Positions 33,440 to 43,852 of a stretch of DNA of 64,000 nucleotides are shown here, in pieces. The notes under the pieces are model-generated. The model did no database searches. It was given only the letters and a program-made list of their open reading frames with translations, and was not told the DNA's origin. Within the stretch, counting starts at the first letter, position 1. Each line of letters opens with the position of its first letter. Origin of the DNA: Mytilinidion resinicola (taxonomy: Eukaryota > Ascomycota > Dothideomycetes > Mytilinidiales > Mytilinidiaceae); NCBI RefSeq assembly GCF_010093595.1, contig NW_022985444.1, positions 938,654 to 1,002,653 of the forward strand. Reading direction: 5' to 3'. Position numbers and translations under genes: made by a program.

Positions 33440-34642
33440 CTAATGCTCGTCCTGAGGTGGAAGTGCTTCTAGCGTCTCTTGGCTGATCTTTTTCCCGCCG
33501 CTACTTCGCTCTGCGGCATCTTTAAACCTCAGCTCCAGCACTTGCCTCATATCCTTTGCACCTCTCCAATGACTTGCCTGGTTTACGTCTTTGCTTTCAT
33601 TTGCAGCCTCATCGCTTCCAAGAATGCCATCAATCTCCATGCTATCAGATGATGTGTCCTTGTTCGGCCTTCCTTCGGATGCTCTATTGTTACCGAGTTC
33701 TTCCTCCGAGTCCGTATCATAGATAGGTGCGGTATCAATTTCGAAATCATCGAAAATCCAGTGGTAATCTTCAATTCCGCTGAATTGCGGAAAATCCAAG
33801 CTATCCGCATAGTGGAAGCGGTTGCTGTAGACGAGCATACAAGCAGCTAGACAATCAGCCTTTTGATCGTCCCAGGAAAACCAACCATCCAGGATCGAGT
33901 TTCGTAATGCCACTGTATCCTGCGGCACAGTGTAGGCAGATACGCCCTCGTCTTTGAGCCTCTCCATGACGTGCGCAAGGTAGCTGAAGCTGGGTGAGAA
34001 CTGTTTCCAGTTTTTGAATTCTAGCTTATGCCCGGCGAAAATCATCATAGGAAGCATAAGCTTTGGTAGGGGACCACCCCTGTATAACCCTTTGCCACGC
34101 AGTTCCAAAACAGAATGAGAGAGAGGACCAAGCCCGTGCTCGGATCGTTGAAGGAAGCAATCTACAACAATTCGCATGAGTGTTGTATCCTTAAACGCAT
34201 ATCCAAATTTGTAGATCGTTACAAGCACGGAATCAACGAACAGTCTCTCTAGATTGGACTTGAATTCAGCATCCGGATCGCTCTCATCAAACTCAGCTGG
34301 ATCATCCACTTCGTAGAGCCGATTCGGCAGTTTACCGTATTTGAGACAGCTCATGACCCCCGGGAAAGCGATCGGTGACATAGGAAGCGTCAGATGGTTG
34401 TCAGGAGTCCATTTAGGTGTGAATATTCCAATTTTGAGAAGCTTTTCTGTGGTTGGAGTACGGTACAATTCGACCGTAGTCGTCTTTCCATCTTTCTGAG
34501 GATCCACCAGGTCAACTACGAGCATACCATTGCTTTCATGTTTTCGGTCGCTTTTCTTGGTGCGGCGTTTCCGTTTTCTGGACGATGTCGGCACCTCGCT
34601 CATGGTCGCAAGAGATGGAGTAAACCTTTGCTTTCGTATCAC
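33440..34642 (-). CDS. BTB-like family protein, tandem copy 2
   Basis: A single-exon frame of 400 residues. The Met at 34603 (MSEVPTSSRKRKRRTKKSDRK) is the likelier start, giving 387 residues with a basic nuclear-type N-terminus. The BTB-like core reads MSCLKYGKLPNRLYEVDD, then VDSVLVTIYKFGYAFKDTTLMRIVVDCFL, PLSHSVLELRGKG and LMLPMMIFAGHKLEFKNW. The C-terminus is acidic and Ser/Asp-rich (IYDTDSEEELG). It is a paralogue of the gene at 31130. Downstream of its stop, the DNA still encodes the paralogue's ALELRPKAT ending in another frame. So the two diverged after duplication, and this copy has shifted its C-terminus by a frame change near the end. Confidence 0.65.
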   Translation of the reverse strand: MIRKQRFTPSLATMSEVPTSSRKRKRRTKKSDRKHESNGMLVVDLVDPQKDGKTTTVELYRTPTTEKLLKIGIFTPKWTPDNHLTLPMSPIAFPGVMSCLKYGKLPNRLYEVDDPAEFDESDPDAEFKSNLERLFVDSVLVTIYKFGYAFKDTTLMRIVVDCFLQRSEHGLGPLSHSVLELRGKGLYRGGPLPKLMLPMMIFAGHKLEFKNWKQFSPSFSYLAHVMERLKDEGVSAYTVPQDTVALRNSILDGWFSWDDQKADCLAACMLVYSNRFHYADSLDFPQFSGIEDYHWIFDDFEIDTAPIYDTDSEEELGNNRASEGRPNKDTSSDSMEIDGILGSDEAANESKDVNQASHWRGAKDMRQVLELRFKDAAERSSGGKKISQETLEALPPQDEH

Positions 34643-35469
34643 TCTCGGGTTAGGATGGAAAGCTGCTTACGAAAAGAGATGTGTGTAAGTGAGGGAATAC
34701 CGACAGGCTTTCAAAGTAAGTATATTTATTCGATCGGCTTTTTCCCAGAGCTACGGTTTGCGGGCGTTTGATGGTATTACTTGCTATTCTAGCGCGTTTT
34801 GCCTGTCGTTCCTACTCCGGCAATCCATAATTTTCTCTTAGCAATCCAAATTTTAGTATATGATCCATTTCGTGCCAATTTGTAGTCATTCATCATTTCT
34901 GCGAGCCAGCAATCCGTACGAGCTCTCGCTCATCGTTTCTGTGTACAAGCGTCTCCGTAATTCACAGACCCATAGACCCGAGACGCGCGTAGTATGAGGG
35001 GCACGGAAGAAAATAGAGATTCCACGGAATGTCGAAGATGCGAGGAGGTTTGTGCTGAGAGATTGGTGTAGATGGCACGAGCACAGTCTTGACGAAAATA
35101 GAACGTAGAAGGACCCGCAGCTAGTAGCCACATGTGGTCATGAAACTGCTGGGCTAGGAATGGTGTGGAAATGAGAGAAGGCCCGCAGGCTTTGGTCGGG
35201 GTGACGTCCTTCTGCATCGATTGATTGAGAGAGCTTCCAAGTTTTATTTTGTAGGAGATAGCTCCATCGCGTCTTCTAATCGTGAGCCTCATCTATCTTG
35301 AACCTGCCATTTCAACCGTTTATCACCGCATCATAGCTCTTCAATTCCCGACATCTCCGCAATGATAATGTCACGTGACGTATGCCAACTCAATCACATC
35401 CGCCCAACCCTATCTTCCATTGCACCTCCCATCCTCTCACCCCTCTTACAACCCCTCCTCCCACTCCCA
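34643..35469. other. Intergenic with duplicated block
   Basis: 0.8 kb. The segment TCTCCGTAATTCACAG at about 34955-34980 is nearly repeated at about 33300-33325, indicating that the duplication that made the BTB-like pair included flanking DNA. The minus-strand ORF 34930-35292 could be a gene relic but matches nothing I know. Confidence 0.4.
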
Positions 35470-35901
35470 TTACGAGGTCTCCACAATCGGCGCACTCGCC
35501 TCCTGATTCATAACAATCGCCAGCCCCGCCGCGGCCCCAATCGGCATGCTCAACCACCAATACCCCAGCACCAGCTCATACCAATCGATCCACACGGTAC
35601 CCGTGAAGAACAGCGCGCCCAGGACCGTAGCGAAGGAGACGGAGAGCACGACGGCTGGCGACGCCGTCTGCATCAATGGCAGGTCGAACAGCCATGCCCC
35701 CACGATGCCGGCGCCGAGCAGCCCGATCAGCGTGCCGAAGGAGAGGATGTAGTGCAGCGTGCTGGACTCGGAGGTGAGGGTTGGGAGGGGGAAGCTGGGG
35801 TCGGTGACGGCGGCGATGGTGGTGGAGAGTTTGTGGTCTTCAGTGTTGGTGTTCTTTTCGGAGAGGGTGTGGGCGTCCATTCGGTCGGGATTGTGGTCCA
35901 T
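35470..35901 (-). CDS. Small three-helix membrane protein, hypothetical
   Basis: A single-exon gene of 143 residues. The first 45 residues are soluble and polar. Three hydrophobic segments follow: YILSFGTLIGLLGAGIVGAW, AVVLSVSFATVLGALFFTGT and WWLSMPIGAAAGLAIVM. A WIDWYELVLGYWW loop precedes the third. It has no charged catalytic residues and no signal peptide beyond the helices. The 189-codon frame on the other strand is low-complexity and is treated as its shadow. I do not know the family. Location in an internal membrane is inferred only from hydrophobicity. Confidence 0.6.
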   Translation of the reverse strand: MDHNPDRMDAHTLSEKNTNTEDHKLSTTIAAVTDPSFPLPTLTSESSTLHYILSFGTLIGLLGAGIVGAWLFDLPLMQTASPAVVLSVSFATVLGALFFTGTVWIDWYELVLGYWWLSMPIGAAAGLAIVMNQEASAPIVETS

Positions 35902-36644
35902 TTTGAAGGAGTTGTAGGGGGTTTGGTTTGAGCCTAAGATTTATAGTGGTTTGGAGGATGGTGTGCGGGTGCTGCTGACGAGTGATGTTGAGAGAGGGAG
36001 TCGTGAAGTAAGGGTAACCTTGAAAATGTCCAGGAGACGCGACCGTGGAAAGTTGGTAAATATCCAATGACGTATGGGTTTGCGCTTACTGCTTTGTTGG
36101 ATCGCCTAGCACTAAGGTTCTTTGAGTGTTCGGGTGCGCGCAGTAGTGCAGGCGCTTGGATAGTGTTTAGATCGGCACGTGCCAGTCACGTGAACAGCAG
36201 ACGGGGTTTGTGCATAGCTAAAATGCGGGGAATTTGATTTGTTGACACTGTTATTGCGCCATTTGATATCTTTCGAGAGGTCTTCGCCGCCCTATAACAG
36301 AAGTATAAGGCTGGTATCTTGACAGGCTTAATTCTCTACTAGGCCACCTTAGGCGGCGGCACAAGGCTAATCTTGACAAGTGGTGCAATACTTGTTCTTC
36401 AAGAAAATCTAGAGGCTTCTTCGCACTCCGCCTTCGTTGCTGCCATTTGATAGAAAAGAAAGTCACCCCGACCAAAGCCTACTAGCCTGCCGTAGTCACT
36501 ACGAGAACGAAGACAAATCTGAATCATCATCTTGCTCGAGAATGAAATCATTGAAAGTACACCTATCTACACTCGTGTGATAGCCAACAGTTCTCCCATC
36601 AAGGAGTCATCCTAACCCATGATACCCAACTAGTATGAGATCGC
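35902..36644. other. Intergenic, nothing recognised
   Basis: 0.74 kb. It holds the promoter of the small membrane protein. Near 36170-36195 there are two CACGTG-type hexamers 10 bp apart (GGCACGTGCC, GTCACGTGAA), possible bHLH sites. No gene was seen. Confidence 0.35.
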
Positions 36645-37454
36645 CTACAGCTCTCCCATCAAAAAGTCAAACCCTGACCCACGATTCTCACTGCTCAGCC
36701 ATTTCCCCGCCTTCTCAGCCTTCCACACCCTCATCTGCGTACTCGTTTCCTTGTAGCATGCTTCCACTACCCTAGGCTCTTCGTACGTCCCGTCTTCTCT
36801 AGTCCTATGCCCATGCCATTGGCACCAATCCCCCAGAATCAACTCTCTCGCCCTCCCAGCATCCTCCACAACGAAGTCCCTCTCCGACCAAGCCTTCTCC
36901 GCTCGCGCCTTATTGAGAACATTGATCGTATGCGAGAATCGCGGGCTAAGCTTCGCCCACGTGGCGAAAGAAATCCCTGGCATGAAGTTCAGCACCATAG
37001 CCACCGCGAACGCCACCAGCGGGTCTTGGTAATGCAGTCCATTCTCGATGCTCGCGAGTGTGCTCTCGGTTATAACCCACCCGTTCTTGAAGCGGTAGAG
37101 GAAGCTGTTCATGACGTCCCGGTGCAGCCTAACTACCTCGAATTTGATGGCGAATGTGTAGAGGCCTAGGAGGTCGTTCATGCTTTTGCTGTCGTCGCGG
37201 TCGCTGTCCCATAAAGGTGCGTCGAGGCGGAGTTGGGAAGTGTACAGCCATCCGAGGAAAAGGCCCCATGTGCGCACGGTGGTGTCGATGGCGATCTCCG
37301 TGGTGTTGGGGTCGGAGATCAAGGCGTGGAATCTGGGAGAGCACGGCGCGAGGAGGGACTTCTTGAGCGAGGAGGTGTAGGTGTAGTTGATGTTGGTGAA
37401 GTGGGGCGACGGGTCGAGGACGAGGACGCGAATCTTGGGGTCGATGTCCGGCAT
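36645..37454 (-). CDS. BTB/POZ-like protein
   Basis: A frame of 269 residues. The N-terminal part (SSLKKSLLAPCSPRFHALIS, IAIDTTVRTWGLFLGWLYTSQL, DLLGLYTFAIKFEVVRLHRDVMNSFLYR) follows the BTB order: core helix, edge strand, WLYTG-like motif, then a helix with LYxxADK-like sequence. A helical C-terminal half follows, with FATWAKLSPRFSHTINVL. It is more distant from the two tandem BTB-like genes at 31-34.6 kb but shares the FxxWxxxSPRFxH pattern. A mini first exon (ATG near 37544, donor GTACAG, acceptor CCTCCAG) would add MSETSE in frame and parallels the MSEVPTSS start of its neighbour, so the true start is uncertain. It probably acts as an interaction adaptor. Confidence 0.65.
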   Translation of the reverse strand: MPDIDPKIRVLVLDPSPHFTNINYTYTSSLKKSLLAPCSPRFHALISDPNTTEIAIDTTVRTWGLFLGWLYTSQLRLDAPLWDSDRDDSKSMNDLLGLYTFAIKFEVVRLHRDVMNSFLYRFKNGWVITESTLASIENGLHYQDPLVAFAVAMVLNFMPGISFATWAKLSPRFSHTINVLNKARAEKAWSERDFVVEDAGRARELILGDWCQWHGHRTREDGTYEEPRVVEACYKETSTQMRVWKAEKAGKWLSSENRGSGFDFLMGEL

Positions 37455-37831
37455 TTCGCTGGAGGTTGGTCAGCGATGTAACCTGAGAGAGAAGGAGGAA
37501 GATGGAGACATCACCGACGGGGGGCTGTACGAGGTTTCGCTCATAGTGACAGTTTCGGGGGTGGGTGGAGAGACGGCGGAGATGAAGTGACAGAGTTCAC
37601 TGGCGCTACCACAGGCGAGAGTTAAGGTGACAAAGTATGAGCACCAGGGAAAACATCAAGTGACTAACGTATGTTGGAAAGTGCCATGAACAAACTGGAA
37701 AAGTCAAATGAAGAAAAGCAATCTGTCGCAACCCGCAACTTTCCAGCGACCTGCTCACCCCGAGCTCGAAGCTCCAAAATCGCCTTCTATATCTTAACTC
37801 CAACACATTTAGACCGCAGTCTCCCAGATCC
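37455..37831. other. Intergenic / 5' region of BTB-like gene
   Basis: About 380 bp. It includes the possible mini-exon of the BTB-like gene near 37535-37544 and the 3' end region of the SDR gene. Nothing else was seen. Confidence 0.35.
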
Positions 37832-38785
37832 CTAATACGTCGAAACTAACGTCCCTAACCTCCCCCCATCAACCACGACAACGCTCCCGTTCGTGTACGC
37901 CCCAGCCCTCGAAGCCAGAAACAGCACTGCTCCCGCAATATCCCCCACCTGTCCCGCGCGCCCATGCGGAATAAAACTCGGATCAAACGACCCCGGCCCA
38001 CTCGGCCCTCCCAAAGTATTGATAAAAGAGCCGGAAAGGTCGCTCGGAAACACGCCCGGCGCCAGGACATTACAACGAATCTTATACGGCACCAAACTGG
38101 TGGCCATCATCTTCATCAGGTGCGTGACCGCCGCTTTGGACGTGTTGTACGCAAAGCTGGCGCCCTTTAGTCTGGAGAAGCCCCCGATGCTGCCTACGAC
38201 AATGACTTGGCTGCGGTAGTCAGCGCCGAGATTTTGCTTTGCGTTCGCGGCATCAAGAAGGCCTAGGAAGGCGAGGACGGTGTAGTACACGCCTGCGGTG
38301 TTAACAGCATACGTGTTGGTGAACTCTTCCATGGGGGTTCTGAGGGCGTGCGCGCGGTACTCTGCCAGTGAAGGCGGTGGTTGGCCTTCGGCGGGCTTGA
38401 GCGGGCGGGGGCCCATGATGCCCGCGTTTGCGACCACGAGGTTGACGAAGCCGGATTCTTTTTCTACACGGGCGGCCATGGCGAGGAGGGCATCAAGAGA
38501 CGTAATGTCGCCTTGGAGGGGGATGATGACGTCGGGGTTCGTAGATTTGGCGGCGGCTTCGAGGACCTCGAGGCGGCGGCCGATTATGTAGACTTTGGAG
38601 GCGCCGTTGGCAGTGAGGGCTTTAGCGATCATGAGGCCGATTCCTGATAAAGTTTTAGATGATAGATGCTTTACTGGGGTGATGAGAGGCGAATGAAATG
38701 ACCGACCTGTTCCTCCTCCAGTCACGACTGCTACCATGCCATTGACATTGAAGAGATTTGCGGCTGAAAGATCGTTAGAGTCCAT
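37832..38785 (-). CDS. Short-chain dehydrogenase/reductase
   Basis: Two exons (38707-38785, 37832-38643) with a 63-bp intron (GTCGGT donor, TATCAG acceptor) give 296 residues. The splice falls inside the cofactor loop and rebuilds VTGGGTGIGLMIA, the Rossmann TGxxxGxG motif. Reading through the intron would break it. Other SDR landmarks are NAG (VVANAGIMGP), the catalytic Ser in VGSIGGFS, the YNTSK active-site YxxxK, and PGVFPSDLSG after it. VDGG occurs near the C-terminus. This is a classical SDR of NAD(P)-dependent type, probably soluble. The substrate is unknown. It stands alone, with no pathway partner next to it. Confidence 0.9.
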   Translation of the reverse strand: MDSNDLSAANLFNVNGMVAVVTGGGTGRSFHSPLITPVKHLSSKTLSGIGLMIAKALTANGASKVYIIGRRLEVLEAAAKSTNPDVIIPLQGDITSLDALLAMAARVEKESGFVNLVVANAGIMGPRPLKPAEGQPPPSLAEYRAHALRTPMEEFTNTYAVNTAGVYYTVLAFLGLLDAANAKQNLGADYRSQVIVVGSIGGFSRLKGASFAYNTSKAAVTHLMKMMATSLVPYKIRCNVLAPGVFPSDLSGSFINTLGGPSGPGSFDPSFIPHGRAGQVGDIAGAVLFLASRAGAYTNGSVVVVDGGRLGTLVSTY

Positions 38786-39317
38786 ACTTTTCTACGTGAT
38801 TCAACGTCCAGTATCAACGAAACCACCAGTGTAGGTGGTTAACAAGCTGAGGGTTGAGAATATTGTCTTAGTTATGGTCTTCGGCTCCACTTCTCCGCAG
38901 GTGGGGTTACGATGTGCGATCATGGTTGCTAAAAGTTTTGTTGGATTACGCTGTGTCACATATAACCTCACTCGACGGTTTTTGTTACATCAATCTTTCT
39001 TCATTGAGAATCTTCGAGGCATGGATGATCAATTCGTGGGTCGAACTTGCTGCAAAACATCCGTCCAACAGTATTTCCCCAATATTACCTTTGTTACCAA
39101 TGCTACACCAATAAGTGCAATACGGTAAAACGCATCTGTTGAAGGGAAATTCGAGCCCTTTGATACTCCCATCAAACTTCCAAGGCCTACATCATACCCC
39201 ACACCTCTACCGCATTCCGTAAAGGCGGCTCATAAAGGCTCCGAATTAATTTGAGCTCTCCGAGTAGCCTTCGTACACTGGCTTATTCCATGCACAGGGG
39301 ACGCCTGATACCTCGTC
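38786..39317. other. Intergenic, nothing recognised
   Basis: 0.53 kb between the SDR start and the end of the next minus-strand gene. No supported ORF. Confidence 0.4.
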
Positions 39318-41226
39318 CTAGTTGATCTCAATAGGAGCCGTCAGAGTCGAGTCATCGTGTTCTCCATTGGCTGCTTTCTGGTTGCTGTCCGTCACTTGCT
39401 GGCTCTCGTCCAAGGCAGCTCCGCTCTTTGCATTCTGCTGGGGGGTCTCTTCTTCGGAGAACGATAGTTGGGTCTGTCCAAGAGTGCTAGGCTTGCTCGT
39501 TCGGCGAGGTCCGTAAGTGACGGCACTCCAACTATGTCCTTTCTTCTTCTTCGCGGCGCCTTGGGATCCAGTCTTCTTAGACGCAGGTGCCGTGGCCACC
39601 GTCTCGGCCAATCCACCTCCAGCCATACGATCGCCACTCTCAGCCGTCTTCCCTCCCTTCCCAATAGCTGGTATCAAAGGTATGGCAGGAGCGAGAGGTC
39701 CTCCAGTGTTTAGATGAAAGATTTGTTCGGTGGTGTATGAGGCGTGAGTCTGGGCCAGAAGGATGAAATTCTCGGTTGCTTTGAAGTCGTGGCCCGACAT
39801 CATATGATACTTCATACCATTCGCTCCTTTAAGGAAACCAATACCGGTTGTAGGGGCGTTGCAACCGCACTCTGGGCATCTAAGGTCGACCCTTAAGGTG
39901 GTAATACACATGTTAGCGGGGTTTCATAAAGAAGAGGGGTTTTAAGACAGATACTAGATCCTCTGGTGTTGGTTGTCCTTGAGTGCCACTCAAATCGCGA
40001 TTAAGACACCATTTTACCTTGAGTCCGTGTTTAAAGCGACTGAACCGGGTGCTCAAACGCGACTTGAGTGGGTGTTCAAACGCGACATGAGTCATGTTTC
40101 AACACAGCTCCCGGAACAGTGACACCAGAGTACTCTGGTATGTATATTAGGACCTTACGTACCATTCTCCTCCGTTCTGCTCTCCGTACTTGAGGACAAC
40201 TGTTGGCCATTTCTTAGAGTCATGGACGAAATCTTTGATGGTAGGCTTCTCAGCGGCCAGTCGGGGAATAGGCGCTTGGGTTTGGACGGTTTCGTGAACG
40301 TCCGGAAGCACACCGGCCGTCATTGACGTGACTGTGTGGCGACCTTTGCTAGTGTTCGATCGCTTCTGAGGGATGTATGGCGACTCATGCTCTTGGTCGA
40401 CAACAGTCCTCAGTCGTTTACGAGAAGCTGTCGTAGAAGTGGCAAAAGGGTTATCCGGCGTGAAAGGAGACGCGGTAGGAGGAGTGCCTGGAGACGCGGC
40501 GAGAGGATCGCCACGCGTCTTCCAGCTTGTACTGCTCGCCGGGTTCTGGTTCGCAGCGGCTGCAGAGTGGAGGTTGCTCAGATGACCAGACGCTGGAGCA
40601 GGACCTGCTTTGGCTTTTCCACGAGCCGCTGAGGTTCGGCGATGTTTTCTGACTGACTTCGAGGCTGTTGCTTTCGTGAAGGTCTCTTGCGCCGAGCTCC
40701 GGCCTGCTGGGGTGGTGTCCAGTTTGGGATTGAACTTGGTGAATATGGTCATACGTTGCTGACGAATGGCCTTGAGTACAATCATTAGCGTATTGTTGCG
40801 ATGGAACACGGTAGCTGAGCGAGGTATTTTGCGTCGCATGTGTATGAGAAACACAGGACTGAAACTCCCGCCTAGACGACTATCGCCACCTGACAGCAGA
40901 AGCGAGTCGCTTACCAATTCCTCATTGGCGACGTCTATAGATCGATGCTCAAGTCGCTGTTGTTGAGCGTACAGAGCTTGAGTCTTCTCTTCCAGTGGTT
41001 GAATCTGCTTGACCACCAATTCCTGCTCTCTCTGAATGTCGAGCCTCTCGTCGCTCAGGCGGCGGAGCTCTTGGTCGAGCCGGCGCAGCTCGTCACTGCC
41101 GCTCATGATGGCGTTGTGTGGTGCAGCGCTCAAGTGGTATGCAGACTGATGGTGTTGTGTGGTTGAGTGGTTGAAAGGTTGTGGAGAGTGAGGCGGAGGT
41201 GGTGAGGAAGAAGTGTTCCCCGCCAA
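39318..41226 (-). CDS. Coiled-coil and zinc-finger protein, hypothetical
   Basis: Two exons (40163 upward, and 39318-39891) are joined by a long 271-bp intron (GTACGT...TTAAG). The join reads NGGEW-VDLRCPECGCNA, which matches fungal proteins in which a WxxLRCPxC motif follows a KWP segment, so I merge what look like two ORFs. Starting at the Met at 41106 (MSGSDELRRLDQELRR) the protein is 505 residues. The Met at 41226 would add 40 low-complexity residues. The N-terminus is a coiled coil (DERLDIQREQELVVKQIQPLEEK). The middle is basic and disordered (KSVRKHRRTSAARGKAK). A Cys2-His2-like unit follows (CPECGC...HMMSGH) with a Lys-rich tail (AAKKKKGHS). Nuclear location is likely. The function is unknown. 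Confidence 0.65.
39892..40162 (-). repeat. Long intron with internal repeats
   Basis: A 271-bp intron, four to five times longer than the other introns here. It contains imperfect direct repeats of a unit of about 22 bp (minus strand ACTCAxGTCGCGTTTGAxCACC, two good and one to two weak copies). It could be an inserted element that is spliced out. Confidence 0.5.
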
Positions 41227-42340
41227 TGAAACGCGTCATGCGAAGGTTTGCTGACCTCGAAAGTGAGTCGGCCCCAGAGCCCGCCGCCAGTCAACGGAGG
41301 AGCTAAATACATCAATCACAATATTATACCAGTGTCAGAATCTCTTGCATGCCGTGGAGAGACAAAAGAGAGGAAGGCCAAGAGCAAAGCCAGAAAAAGA
41401 GACCATCTGGTACCAAAATTAAGAAAAGCTGAGCCAAGAGAGTCCTAACGCACAGTCAATGCAACAGACTACCTAGGTAAGCGCCAACGTGTTGATGAGA
41501 TGCGGCGTTCTTGAAAAGGCGCCCTTACACGTCTATAATAGTATGTGTTCACGACTTCACGAAGCTCGACTGAGTCGCTGTACACAGGGAGGTACAGATC
41601 AAGGTACACATTTACCAACTTGAAATCTAGAAGAAAATTGGGCTTGAGAATATGTTCCGATTCCCAAGAAAGAATACACGGGATCACATCTTCGGTGCGT
41701 GCATCCTTACATGGTTTCCGATAGTTTGCCCCGTTCTTTCCTTAACGTATTTTCCGGCTTCATCATTCTAGTTGTACCATATACTTGAGCTTCATTTTCC
41801 AGCTTCCACACACTTTAGCGCCTCTCTGGCAATTCTTGTCTTCTATAATCATCGTCTGTCCTCATGGAGGCATCCCGGGGTCATCATCTCACTGTCACTC
41901 CATTGCTACGGGTACCAGTTGACAAGCTCGGTAGGCGCAACTTAGATATTGGTAGACAACATCACTGCATCAGGTTTCTACGCAGTGATCTGTTTACACG
42001 ATGTAATAGGAGCCTGGAGAGGGGCAGTTGTCATCGGAGAACGAGGGTTGATGAGGTGAGGTCGGGATGAAGACTGGGAACTCCACCCCGCCTTGCTCGA
42101 GCCACTCAGCGATCCAGGCGTCCGGGAATTAACATTCCCTGCCGGTCAGGTCCGAATACTTCGTAGGGGACTCCAAGATCAAACATCGCGCCTACACGCC
42201 AAGCTAGGTGCATCAGAGCTTGAAAGAACGGAATGGCTTAGAGAAAACACACCCAGCAGCTGTCCTCTCTTCTCCAACACTAGAACCGACTCTCATAGAC
42301 ACCCAAGCATTCAGACTTCCCGCGATATTTTCATCTACGG
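41227..42340. other. Intergenic, nothing recognised
   Basis: 1.1 kb between the coiled-coil gene and the secreted protein gene. No supported gene on either strand. Confidence 0.4.
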
Positions 42341-42866
42341 CTACGACTGTACATCAAACGCCCCGTCCTCATGATCATTATCCGTATTATACAGTTCCAT
42401 CACATAGGCCTCCGACCCGAGCTCCCAATCTCCTATCATCTGTGTACTTATAGCCACCGGATTTCCACTCGCACGATAGCACAGCTCGATGATATTCTCC
42501 GTGGCATCCCAGCTATCACAACATCAGCTCATTCTTTCCCCCCGAGGTTTTGGATGCTTACCAGTTTGCATATTGCCCGGTCGTGTCGCTGACCTGAAGC
42601 GCAAGCATTTGCGACGATCCTATCGGCATGTACATGATGCAAGCAGTCCTAGCACCCAGAGTGTCGAATTGGTCATTGCAAGCGCCGTTTCCGCAGACGC
42701 TTTGGCGGATGTCCCAGGTGTATTCGACGAGGGGATGTGGGCCGGAGTGGTCGCCGTAGCAGTCTGCTGCCCAAGTCGTGGGAAAAACAAGAAGGAATTG
42801 GATTAGCAGCGTTGCCACGAGGATTCGAATAGGTCGGAAGCCTCCGCAGTGGTTATGAATAGTCAT
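42341..42866 (-). CDS. Small secreted cysteine-rich protein 1 (effector candidate)
   Basis: Two exons (42562-42866, 42341-42512) with a 49-bp intron (GTAAGC...GATAG) give 158 residues. Only the spliced form is open to a stop. The start at 42866 gives a classic signal peptide: IRILVATLLIQFLLVFPTTWA with cleavage before ADCYG. The mature protein of about 125 residues has six cysteines (DCYGD, SVCGNG, ACNDQ, TACIM, NCWD, ELCYR), enough for three disulfides. It has no enzyme motif, and the acidic tail ends NDHEDGAFDVQS. I do not recognise the family. The layout (small, secreted, even number of Cys, orphan) is that of fungal effectors or antimicrobial proteins. It sits about 1 kb from a secreted protease gene. 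Confidence 0.7.
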
Positions 42867-43852
42867 GATTGATGAAATCGCTCCTGAATTGGCCTGAAGC
42901 TGAGCATGAATCAACCGAGCAGTCTTCGAAAAGAGCAGCGACGCCTTCAAATGCTCTCCGGAATCCAGCCTGATAGCTCCTATTCTCGGAATATGTCCGC
43001 TTTTTACTAGTAAGTAGTCCCGCGAGGTGCACTAAAGCTTCCTTCATTTGAACTTTTCCATGCCTAGTCTTCTTTATTTAGGAGCCCGCATGTTGACCGG
43101 AAAACATTCGGTCTCTATAGGTGCGTCGTATCTTGGCGTGCATATACGGCCCCCATTTTCGCCCTACCCTGCCCAAGACCTGCATCAAGAGCCGAGCTGC
43201 GCCCCAAAGATCTACCCCAGCGTGACCTGCTCTGCGTCTATGGCTGCTTTTTGAGCCGCATGATGAACTGTAATCGGAGTATTTCGCCGGATCTGGAACA
43301 GCTTTGTGGCCTGATTCGCTAGTATATGCAGATTGAAATCCATCGGCCGTCGTCGCCTGCGCTATTTTGGTATTCTCCTACTAACGAGTCAGTAAGATAG
43401 ATATGCGGCTCTTGCAGGTCCTCACGCAAAACAGCAGAACAGTCTCAAAGAATTTTCAGCCTTACTGGTCAAATCGAATGATAGATCAGGAGGCCGACTC
43501 GAGCTCACTGGAACCTAGCATAACATACTAAAGGACCCCGAACTGCTCCAAGCGAAGATTCTCGAAGCTCTGTTTTCAAGCGCCCGGACCCTACATTAGC
43601 TGTGAGGCTCCAGGTTGGGCTGCGGTTTGCAGGTAATTTGCAACCCAGGAAGTACCTCAGACAGCGTCTACGAGCGGTCAACATAGACACCCGCCGGTTC
43701 CCAATCAAGCCACCCAAGTCTCACGAACCAGAACTGCGGCTCATTTAAGGCGTTTCAATCACAGTCGAGCGGCCGAGGTGTGGAGTCAAAGCTATACTAA
43801 AAAGTCCGCGATTTTTGTCCTTGTCAATTCAACTCATTTCAAAGACCTGATA
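42867..43852. other. Divergent intergenic region between secreted-protein genes
   Basis: 1 kb between divergently transcribed secreted-protein genes (start codons at 42866 minus and 43853 plus). No gene inside. Confidence 0.4.

Noticed and set aside
35362..35931. 189-codon plus-strand ORF
   Set aside because: Low-complexity Arg/Pro/Gly composition opposite a plausible three-helix membrane protein.
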